Shown here: one piece after another, positions 12,801 through 24,600 of the stretch
How positions within the stretch are numbered: position 1 is the first letter of the stretch
Layout: every line of letters starts with the position of its first letter
Assembly: GCA_016801845.1 (NCBI GenBank)
Contig: CM028906.1
Span: 10,529,501-10,593,500, forward strand
Length of the DNA: 64,000 nt
Source: Polydactylus sextarius
Taxonomy: Eukaryota; Chordata; Actinopteri; Polynemidae
Direction: 5' to 3'
Position numbers and translations under genes: made by a program
Notes under the pieces: generated by a model
The model's database searches: none
What the model was told of the DNA's origin: nothing
What the model saw: the letters and a program-made list of their open reading frames with translations, nothing else

Positions 12801-15800
12801 GTCTCAGGCTTGTCTCTTAGACCAATTGCTCTTGGGGCAGTTCTGGTCCCAGTGGGTCTGCGAGTGGAGAGAAGGCTCAAGACCTGAAATGGTCCATTAC
12901 CTATTGCAGCTCCTTTGGTCTTAGGTGAAACTCAAAACAATGTTACAAATATGAACAGAACGTAAGAAGGGAAATAAGAAAGCAAACTATTAGTGAGGAG
13001 AGGGTGGGCTTGCTGACAAACCCTTCCTGTTTCCCTCTTGAGCTTCCTGTGTGGCTGGAAGCCCAAGGACCTGTTGTCGCTGATACTCTGAGCCTCCAGG
13101 CCAAACACTTCTTGGTACAGATGTTCTTCTTATCGGTGTTCCATACAGATTTCAGTATGATCCCAATAACGCCATCGTTTGATTGTTGATATTATACATT
13201 TTAGTTTAGTTAGTTTAATTCATGACCCATGAGGTGCAGCTTCATGGTTTCTGCCATATTCATACATCTTTGAAAAGATAAGTACTTAAATAAATACTTT
13301 GAAAATAAACATTTACTGAGAAGTTACTGCTACTTTGTGATGCCTGGTGGCTAAAGACAGGGCAGCACATTGGATTTATGAGTTTGGAGGCAGAAAAAGT
13401 CAATGTTGAAGTTCTACTTCTAAAGAAAGAACTGGGGTCTATGTTGGATTACAATGTTCATGAGACTTTGAGCATCCAAAGTCTTTCTCTTTACTGAGAA
13501 ATCATTTATAGTTCTTGAGCAATTTACGCCAAAGCCACCCACTGTGTAGACCACTTGAGATGGTTTCTATCGGGAGGAGGTGTGATCTGTTGGCGATTTG
13601 CACTGCAAATGTGTCGTAAACGGTGAGTTCTGAGTTCAGTCCTTCAGATACACACAACACATTTTCCTGGCACATCTATTCAAACAGAAGAATCCAGTTG
13701 ACTGTGCAGAGCATTCACCTGATTTTAATTTAGCTTTCTGCAGCTTGCAGATTCCCCTCTAATTCTACCATGGTGTAACCAAACAATATATCATGCTCAG
13801 CTCCGCCCGCTGATACAACTAAAAGCTTCACTTTATGGGTAATTACATGTCTCTGCAAGAAAATGTGAAGTTGAAATGCTTCATTCTGTGGGTTTCTTGG
13901 TTCACTGGTGAAACAGCAGTGTCATAATCAGACAGTGCAGAGTTCAACTCTAGCTAAGACCAGCAATTTGCAACAAGTCCGGCTCTCACTCACAGTTTGG
14001 AACAGTTGTGGCTCAGGAGATAGAGCGGGTCATCCACCAATTGGAAGGTTGGTGGTTTGACTAAATGTGAATGTGAAGAGCTTTGAGTAATCAGCAGATG
14101 ACTAGAAAAATGCTATAGAATTACAGCCCATTTACAGTTAATTAAGGCTTGGTATTCTCTAGATCTTATTCTCCATTTAACATACCTATACCTAAAACAG
14201 CAAACATTACACCTGACAAACAGGTTGAAAATACACACTATTTAGGCAAGAAAGGTGGCACTACAGTAACCATTTCTTGCCTAAGTAGTGTGTATTGTAC
14301 AGAAAATGCATGAGCGACAACTAAAATTCTTTTTCTTTAGCTTGTTGAATAGGAACCTTCCCTGTGTGAAAGTTTTGAAATTTAGATTCTATTCAAACTT
14401 CACTTACTTACACACAAGTCTACACAGATCCACACAAAATATATTTTTATGATAAATGGACTGAATTTCTTTAGCTCTTTTCTTTGAATTTTAAGACTTT
14501 ACAATGCTGTGATGAGTCACACGCCACCTATACACATTACACTATTCACACATTACACTAATCAAACATTTATACATAATGGAGTAGCCATTGTGTGGGT
14601 TGGAAGAGCCTCAGACGCTTTTGTTTTGAGATGATGCAACTTTAAAAATGTCGATTTCATATGAACTTCCATAAAACTTTGCTTCCATGAACCAGTCTGT
14701 GTGTCACTCTACTCTACTCTACTCTATTTGCATAGGCGTTAGGACAACATAGGATCTTGTTCAAATTTGTATAAATTACTTAAAATCACTAAAAATCTGG
14801 GCGGGAACTTCTTCTAAGTATATGTCATATATGTCAAAGTAACATCTGGACTCTGTTTTTTATTTAATGCCATGCACATGTTCTTCTTTATCACCCTGAC
14901 ACATTCCATATTTCTTGTTCCACACACAGATGAATCCAGCCTTACACATATCACTGCCTCCCTGTATACACAAGAACACACACATATATATAACATCACT
15001 CCCTTTGACACTCCCTTAATTAAACAGATCTGAGCTAAGGCTCCAACACACGTCTTCTAATTCATCACTGTAAATGCTTCATGCTGCTGTCTGTAAGTGT
15101 CTGTGTAAACTGATAAATGTAGCAAATATAAATAATAAGAAGGCAACAAGGTGGAAGTCTGTTACCTGGTTTTTGGCATCGCTGCTATGGTAACACTGGT
15201 GTTGTATGTACGCAGCTCCCAGAACTTGCAGTGCAGTGTCCGATTCAGACAGATATTTGACAGCTGTAGCCATGTCCAGACTCTTCATGCTACGCACAAC
15301 ACACACACACACACACACACACACGATTATTGTCACAATTATTTCCTTTGTAAAAGATGCAAAAAAGATTTCTGTTGCGCTTTATTAAGTGATTCAAATA
15401 TCTTCCATAACTGCAGGTAAACGTGATCAGTGCTTCAGGTAATTAAATAACGACACGTCTTACTCTCCCAGTGGGTCATTGCTGTGTATTGAAGCTCCAT
15501 CCAAGATGTCCACTCCTTTCCCGACACTCTTCACGCTGCGGAGTGAAGCAACCCGCTGGAGATTGGTTTGGTACTGCCCTGCTCCCATGACATGGCTGGC
15601 CCTGGACACATGCTGCTGCTGCCACTGAGTTCCCCAGCTGTCCGATGCCATAGGGACCCCTCGGCTGGTCCCCATCCACCCCTCCCTCTCAAAACCAGAG
15701 CCCTGCTGCTGGTAGTGCTGTTGTCGGTTGGTGATGCGGCTGATGGTGCGGTGGGAGGGGCCTTTGTAGGTGTACTGATAAGGCACCTCCTCCTGGCTGT

Positions 15801-18800
15801 AGCCTCTTTCCTGGGCCAGTATACCACTGAGGCTGCGCCTAAGGCTGCCTTGTTGCGCAGGGATTGGATAGGAGGCATTCTCCTGAGGAACCAACACGGT
15901 GATAGGAAGCCCATCCTGGTCTGCCTGGCACAGTGACTTAGAGCGTCTGCTTCTGTTGTGTGTCTGGAAGGTCTGAAAGCTGCTCTGTGCCGTGCTTGTT
16001 CTTTTATGGCTCATCTTGGAGTTCCCTTCCACAACAGAGCGAGAGGAGTAACCAGAGGACTGAAGGGGCATGGTGGGAACCTGCAGAGTGATAGTGTGAG
16101 AAGATATAAAAGTTAAGCAGAAACACTACAGAAAGCAAAGATGAATAGCTTTTTGTGTTTTGTTTTGTTCCTGCTCTCTCTCTCTCTCTCTGTCTCTTCC
16201 TCCAGGCGATGCTCCACCTCTCCATCAGCAGGTGCAAGGAGCAAAGAGAGTCAGTCGCTCTCTGAGAGCAGCCATCCGGCGACTGAGGGCCAACATCATG
16301 TGCTTAAGCTGTTTCAAATAGTCTGCAGAGGTGCTACAGAATTGTTGTGCTAGTTAGTTTTGTGTTAGTGCTCCACCTAGATGTTTTTGTTTACCTAGCT
16401 CGTCTTCAGTTTGAAGTAAATAGTAAATAAAATCCTCTTTTGTTTTTGCACACACACTGGTTCTCCTGTCTCCCACTTTCAAACCGGGCCCATCATGTTT
16501 CCCATCACTTTTTATCATATGTTGCATTCAAACCCCTAGAGTTACAATCGGGTCATAACACTTTTATTCTGTATTTCTGATATGAAAAATAGATTTTCAA
16601 AAAACATATTACATCATATATGTTATAGGTTACAGAATCTCTAAATGCATGCTGAGAAAAAGTATTACTAGTATCTTCTTTTTTAGTTTTACAGTGAAAC
16701 ATCAAAAGATGGTGTCAGAGTTTCCACAATCAGTCCCTCTTCCTTCTCTCCTGTATTAAAAGCTGGGCACTGTATGCTGCAGGAAGTTCATTGTAGCCTT
16801 TGTATTGTTCAACTGACCAGTTAAAAGCAACAGAGAGATGTCCTGTTTATATTTTCCTTCTGTCTTTACATTGTTCTGAATGTGTTCACACATGTGGAGC
16901 TTCCATTTGCCTTCTCATAGACTCAGACAGACGAGAGATGACACATTCTTCACACACAATAGTTGCTCGGTGCTTTTGTGTGTGTGTGTGTGCACATTTG
17001 GCACAGCTTCTCAGACAAGGAAACAACCACTGCCCTAGTCTTTTAAAGGAGAAATAATGCTTTAGATCACTAACAAAACTACTGTTGAACTGTCCTCGTC
17101 CTTGTCCTCGTTTCATAGTTTAACAGGGTTTTGAGACCTTGGAAAGCACTGATGTCTGTGCTGAACTGGACAGTAAACATGAACTAAGTCAGTGTAAACA
17201 ATTATTATTTTTTGCACAGGAAAAACTTTGCAGACACAAATTAACACAGAAGGTCAAAGTTTAAATGGGGAAACCAGCCTGTAAACACTTAGATGGTATT
17301 TACAAGTCTGTCAGTTTGTTTAAATCCTGTCTGATAATCTGATAGTTTGTGTTTACTCAGACAGTCAGTGTCAGTGTAGCTGCTTTTCAATATTTTTTTC
17401 CAGTGTCCTTCGACTGAGGACACTGAGGTCATGTCCTCTGTGCTTTATTTTTCAGTGTTTTAGCAAAGTGGGGTAAGATCTGCATTTTACAGACTGGTTT
17501 TTGATGTTTGGCAACTTTTGGGGGGCTAACTGACATAATAAAGTAGTAGTAGTAGTAGTTTTGTGCCAGCCAGCACAATAAAAAAGCTCTTCCCTTTCAA
17601 TCTCCATTACTGAGTCCATCACTGCCTAATTCCTTCTGTCTGGGTGGTTATCATCTCCAAACCAGACTACTTCTGAACTGGACTACAACTGAGTAAACTC
17701 CCCAAAGAAAACCATCTGACAAATTTACAGCCTTCTGGATGAGAGACCACAGGAGTCCTCAGAGCCATGTCTTAAAGCTCAGTACACACAATATAAAATA
17801 CAGACTTGATCCATCTACGCTATTTGTTGCACAAATCTGTACAGGACCATTGTTTAAAATGTTCTCTTGCATGTATTGTACTCACAGCCATGATGCGACT
17901 GGGTGTGTGTATCATGGACCTGGAACTAAACCCGTGGCTGTAGGTTAAGTTCTTTGCCTCAGGAAAGTTGTAATCTGGAGAAAGAGAAGAAAGATAACAT
18001 ATTATTGTTCTTGATCATCATTCCAGTGTGTAGATAAATTACTGATAGATACTATTAGAAATTATTAAGACTTGCAATTCATCACAAAAAAAAAAGTTTA
18101 CACTACATATTATCTGCTGGTTATTTTATATTGCTGGTGTTACTTTCAAAAAGTGAAGAGAGTTATCAAAGATTACACCCATTATTTTCATCTGCAGGAA
18201 GGTGAGGCTATGTGAGAGTAGGGGAGTAGTTGTTTTGACAACAACTGCAAAAAAACCTCATATTTAATACTCACATCACTTGTGACACAGTATTAATGAC
18301 ATTCTAGATCCCTGACAAAACATCTGCAACTTCTGTTTCTAACTTATTCAATATGACACACTGGCACTGATACTGGCTCTGGGACTGTGAGAATAAAGGG
18401 AGAATAACTTTTTGGATTATGATTGTGTCTCCCTCAGGCAAAACTGGAGCTGAACTCAGACAGAGGTTAAGCGAACAGACGAAATACGGTCAGACGTGAT
18501 TTCGAAATCATTAAGTTTAAATTTGAGTGTAAAATTGGGGTGTATTAAATCCAAATGAACATGATTCAATCAGTTCAAGAGATGTACTGGGATAGAGTCA
18601 TACGAAAAGCAGCCAATTTGAAATCACAGAATGAAGCTTTGCGTGTGGCCTTAACCCTGATGGTGAAGGGGCAATGTTACAAGGGATTACAATGAGAGCA
18701 CAGAGACAACAAAGGCAAGGTAGTTTAAATGTCCTTCAGCTAAGAGGACCATTGGATGATGGGAAAACACACACACACACACAAGAGCCAGTGGAATAAT

Positions 18801-21664
18801 TGGATAATAGTGTGATGACGAGATAAGGCTAGCTGACAAATGTTCTCCTGCCTGGACTTGACATTTATTAAAGTTACAGAGACTCGTAAAAGTCTGGGAA
18901 ATACTCAAACAAAGACACAACTCTGCAGTGGGAGAAGGTGTTTTTGTGAACAACTTGTTCACAAAAACACCTTCTTTGCATTTGAATGAACACCGCTTGA
19001 ATGTGTGAATTCACTGTTAAGCATAAACTGCCTCATTTGGCTCTGAGCTGCCAGGACTGTACCACAGCAAGAGAAATGTTAGTGTGATATGTTAAAAAAT
19101 ATAATGTAAACAGTGACTGGGCAGGGCTACTTTAGAACCACACAAATGGAAATAATCTACACAATCTAAGTGACTGCATACTGTAACTATATGTATGCAC
19201 ATATAAGGCAGCAGCTATGAACTGAACAGAGAGAGGAAGGGGGTGGGGTGGAGAGGCACCCCCTCTAGTCCTGCAGCACGGAAGGAAGGAGGGAGGAGAT
19301 GCTGCTGGGAGGAGAGCTGAGCCACATGGCTGAGCAGAAGAATCACCAGGTCAGAGGTCAAAGAAGGTATGTTCTTACACGACCACCACAATGAGGAGAG
19401 CACACACACCGCATTTTACTGGAAATATATTAAATCAAGCTCTCTTCTGACACAGCAACAGAACTACTTAAGATGTTTCAAATCTGCTACACAGTCCAGA
19501 TGTTTCCATTAAACCATATCTTGGTAGTGAGTTTTTACTGTCTCTATTGCTGAAAGAAGAAGCCAAGAGCTGAGACAGTTGTCAACAGCTCTCTCCTCTG
19601 CCTCTGATAGCCAACGGGCTGAAATGATGCTTATCTAACATCTCACTCAAGTCAGAGCAGGAACAGCCAGGAATGACCATGTGGTCATTTTGGTCAAAGA
19701 ATGTACCTTATATGGAACATTTCTTTGGCCCAATATTAAAGCACAAGTTTTATAACTATAATAAAAGGAACTATTAGGTCAAACACATATTCAAAACTCA
19801 TAAGTCCTGTAGGTGATATTCAAATTGGAGGGGAGACACTCGTTTCCACAGAGCCAATCCCTCTGATGAACGATATTCATGTCACTTGGACCTAAACAGA
19901 AAACTGTATACTCCTGAATGTGGGAAATATAACCCTCACACAGTGTGGCTACAAGCAAAGTTAAGCCAGTCACTAAGAGTGGATAGTGGACACCTTGAGT
20001 TATAAACAATAAAACATCTGCACTTTATAGAGACAGATCAAAGACGGAGAGGGTTTGGAGGATAGTCAGAGAAGCAGAAGGATTGCCAGGTAAGTTCTGA
20101 TTATATGGATCGATTACTTGACTCAAACTGTTTGTTGCAGATATGGTAGCACAGCTGGCTTTCAGGAAGGAGAGCTCCTAATGGTTGTAAAGAGTAAATA
20201 TCAAAAACAATCCAACGGCTGCTCTTGCACGAGTAATGCAAGATGAAAATTTGCCTGGTGATTTGGTCTGAACTCATAAAATTTGCCGTTTTTTGGATGT
20301 CGATAAAGAACAAGTCTAATTGTCTCTGTAAGTATGCAAATGTTTAATGACTACCGTTGGAAAACATACACAGTTGTGGATGGAAAAGAAACTTTACTTG
20401 CTGGATAATAATGTGGAAAAGATGAGCTGTGCTAAAATTGGTTCAAGGGTCCAATGTGTCCAAAAAGTCAGTTCTATCCATTAGTATGTTAAGAACAATT
20501 GTAAAGAAATTTGTACTTTGTATTTGTAACCTTTCCGTCCACTGTATATGTTTCTGTACTAGCTGCTGATGGATATGTTGAAACTCCCTTGATCTCATGG
20601 CTTAGCAAATATATCAGATCAAAGCTTTCTATAAGGGTGTGGTGTCAATTCCACCCTGTCTATGTCTTTTACCTCTCTGTATGACTGTGAATCATATATT
20701 CTCTATATGAGAGACATACAACAACAAAACTACAACACTTTTTGAGTCTAATTTGCAGGGATATCTGTAAATAAGTAGCAGCATGCCAGAAGACTAGGCT
20801 AATGCTGCTATCTGAAGTTTAAGTATGTTTTTAAACAACTCCTCTGTTATAGTTTTATGACTGTGATTAAGATGAAACTCTTTTCTCCTTGGTTTCTACA
20901 AAAAAAAAAGACTTAGACTCAGTGATTTATGTGCGCAGCTCCTTTCTTTCATGAGATGCTTCATTATGCTCCATTACTGGGTTGTGGTATCCAGCCAAGC
21001 CTTTGTCAACACCACGTTCTCTCAACACTTTCAGTCATCATCATGAACCCATCTTCAACTGAAGCGCAAAGCTTTATCCCAGTATATCACTGCCAAAGAA
21101 ACAAAACTGTCCTTCACCACCTTGGTCTTAACAGTGTGTCTACTTGTCTTCTCTCCTAACTCTGACCCTCCAGATGTTATTTACACCCCAGGACTTGGAG
21201 CTAAAATGTGTTGATTTAGACAAAAAGAGACAGACAAATAGATGGTTACATAGCAAATCCTCCTCCAACCAGCAACACGGCATCTCATTAATTAGGTCTT
21301 TCTTGTCAAAACACTAACAGAAAACATGAAGGTGTCATTCATCTGACTCATATTTTCTCATATTCTTGTGGTTGTGATATCATGAGTACAGCGGGTAGGC
21401 AGCATTTGTGTTAGTTTTGGACAGAGTCAAACTAATTGTTTCCCCCTGTATAAACTATTACTGAGTTGTTACAGAAAGATCACGGGACATGTAAAACTGC
21501 AAAAGTTCACTCTCTGGGGACATCATTAAAACCAAAACACACCTCTAACAGAACAAAGGAGAAAGAATTGTGTGTAAAAGTGACTCCTGGACTGTGTTGG
21601 TTGGGACAGCTCCTACTCCTTGCTCATGTTTTTGCTCTTATGCCCTTTGCTTCTTATCATTTCA

Positions 21665-21698
<34 letters not shown>

Positions 21699-24600
21699 AA
21701 CAGTTGTGGTTAAATAGATCAGATCAGATGCTTTTGCAACATTTCAAATGTACTTTTAATTTTTAATTCTTGTGTCAATAAAATATATACAAATCTGGAA
21801 AATCTGGAAGTGCTGCAACCATTGAGAAATATTCTTTGCTAAATGGTCCAACACACTGAGATCTAATTTCTCACCCTCAAATATGAAGCCTGGGTGACAA
21901 ACATCTGACACAGTAGACCTTACCCTTCTGGCTGAAGTACAGACCTGTCTAAAATAGTCTCTGATAACATGTTGTGAAGAGGAGATTGGAAAGGAATGTT
22001 CCTCACACACAGTGGTCAATGAGCTTGCGGTGAGGGAGTGGAGGGGGAGTTAAACCACGCATCAGCCTACTTGTATTTGTCACTCCACATGTTTTTTACA
22101 TCTAAGTCTGAAGTCGACACCCCCAAGACCATTCACACCCATCCACACACGCATCTCCTGTGACTGTATTCCTTTCCATCAAACATTGGCTTTATTTCGC
22201 TCCACTCAACCTCTCCATCTGTTTCCTTTGCTTACTTGCTTTCAGTTTAATTGTTGCTTATCTGGCTGCATGCAGATCACAGTGAAATCAAGACCACAAT
22301 GTGGAAACTTCATCTAAATCTGCCAGTCCTCTCTGGCTCATTCAATTCCATTTGGCTTCAAATAAAAAGCAATTTCATCTTAATGTTGACAAAATATTTA
22401 AACTATTAATAATAAAAAAAACACACATACTAATAATAAAATTGCATTTATAGTGAATTATTAGTTTATCTAGACAGGATGACAGTTTTGGACATGAAAT
22501 TTTCAGCCTTGAACCCCTGGCTGGGAATTTCCCATTAAAACTGAGGGCTGGCTCTGCAGTTTCCAGGAAGCACACTGAATGGAGAATATTGTACTGTTTT
22601 CTTTGATGTTTAACAGAGGCAGGATAGTAAGAATTATTGAATTATATCCACTTATAACTGTTAAATTAACTGTTTCAATATGCAGCCTCACCCAAAAACA
22701 CCAATTCTCCACCTCATCATAGTCAAGCTACTAACCACGCCCAGGAAGTTATACACTGGTCGTGGTGTAGGTTTAGTGCTGTTAGTGGGGTGTTTAGGTA
22801 GGACTGGAGTTATTTCAGCTTGACTTGTAGCTGTATTTACTTTACTTTTATGTCTTTCTATGGATCCATCTCTACCTTCATGCGTCTGTCTATCTACCTA
22901 ATCAGTTTAAAGTGTGGCAGTAAATTGGTGAAATTCACTTTTAAACACAGGACCCAACAATTTTCAGTGATCTGAAGCCACCAGCTTCATTGTCCTTCTC
23001 TCAAGAATATTAAACTTTAGGGTGGATCCATTGGCCCTTCAACTTTGTATTGTACTCAAAGAGTAGCTGTTATTTCTAAATCTACAGGGTGCCATTTGTT
23101 GAGTTCCTGCACATTGTGCAAAATTTGTGTCCATCCAAAAAGTGGCTTGCTAACACAGGCACTTCTCCAATAATGTTGATTAATTGTCCTTATAAATAAA
23201 TGAATTAAATTAAATATACAGGTATGTAAAAGATTGAGTGTATATAGTGAGTCCAGTGGTGTGCAGTGTTTAACCCTCCTGACACCTTATGGGACATGCT
23301 AGAGACAGACGCTAGCACCGCTGGGTCTTAGCCTGCCTCTAAGCTTCTACACAACTAAAGTTATATATTTAGCATCGTGATAACATTAGACCATTAGCCT
23401 AGCATTAGCTGTTTTTGTGTTATGAATCCAGATTGGCTGTCTTCAATGGACCAGTGGACTAAACTGTCATTACATACTTAAAAAAAAATTTTGTCTTTAA
23501 GGGGCTTAAACTTGCAAACTGATAATTAATGTGGCTATATATAGGTGAAGTGGACATTTCATTGTGGTTTAACAAAACCAGGAGACTCAAGAGTCAAGTG
23601 GAGAGTGATTTGTGTTGAATTACAGTTCTGCAGTTAGTCACTATACTATTGAAAAAGTATACGTGCAGCTTTCATACGACATCCTGACTCCCTCATGGGG
23701 TTAAACTGAGGTCCTGTTGTCTTATCAGACAGAGGCAGAGGCAGAGGCAGGGAGTTGGGGGAGGCACCACTCCTTCCTCTCCCATACTTTCCTTTAGCCT
23801 ATCCAGACAGTTATCCGGTCTGCCGTGAAACAGATGTGTATCATCTGAACTTTGCACACTAAGTGGTCCCTCTGTCATAAACCTGTCCAGACACTGACTC
23901 TGAGGTGTTGTTTGATTCGTGTGTGTAACTGTCACTTTTTTACCTACCAGGATCATATTCATAATTAATGGAAAAGTTGTTATTGTTCAGCAAGTTAAGG
24001 TTTATAAGTTAAAACCACCTTGGCTGGAACCTGTGATGTCATGAATTCAATTTCCCATAGTCAGGACCGAAAACAGGAAATTACCAGGAAATAACATGCT
24101 TGCAGGTTTTCATAGCGTACACATACAAGGTGCAATGTATTGTTCACATGCAAGGTGAACAATACATAATGATAAACAAATATTCTGGCATTATTTACAT
24201 ATGTGTGTTAACAGCTTTACAAAGCTGATGTAGTTGCTGTAGTAACCATCCATGAATAAACTATTAGCCTAGCATTCATGAGAAATGACCTAATGGTCTG
24301 GCCACTAAAGTCCTGTGATATCAGTCCTCTGAACAGCCATGGGATGAACTGGATCTCAATAACAAGCCCCCACCCATGTGGGTGTTTCACTTTAACACAT
24401 AGATGCTACAGCTTTCATACCACTTTCCTGCTGTGACGATGTTTTTCAATTAAAACCAGAGTTTATGTTTAAGCCTTAAAGTTTACATATCGCAAGTCAA
24501 GTGACCGTAAGAGAGCAAGTTTTTTTTGAAAACAATAAAGGAATGATGAGGTGGAATTTCAAAATTCCACATCTGTTTTCTGCATGCTGTCTGTGTAAAA

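Larger units (their letters stand above)
11870..15165 (-). other. pkp3 intron 4
   Basis: This 3.3-kb intron contains a dispersed repeat (12140-12345), an A17-18 run near 12542-12559, a tRNA-like SINE fragment (14007-14137), a snap-back hairpin (14230-14296) and an ACTCT tandem repeat (14706-14725). The plus-strand hydrophobic open frame at 12592-12924 has no recognisable homology and is treated as chance. Confidence 0.7.

Noticed and set aside
12592..12924. 110-codon hydrophobic plus-strand open frame
   Set aside because: Leu/Trp/Ser-rich by composition, no family motif, inside a pkp3 intron on the opposite strand.
15568..15936. 122-codon plus-strand open frame
   Set aside because: It is the shadow of pkp3 exon 3, whose minus-strand frame is clearly real.
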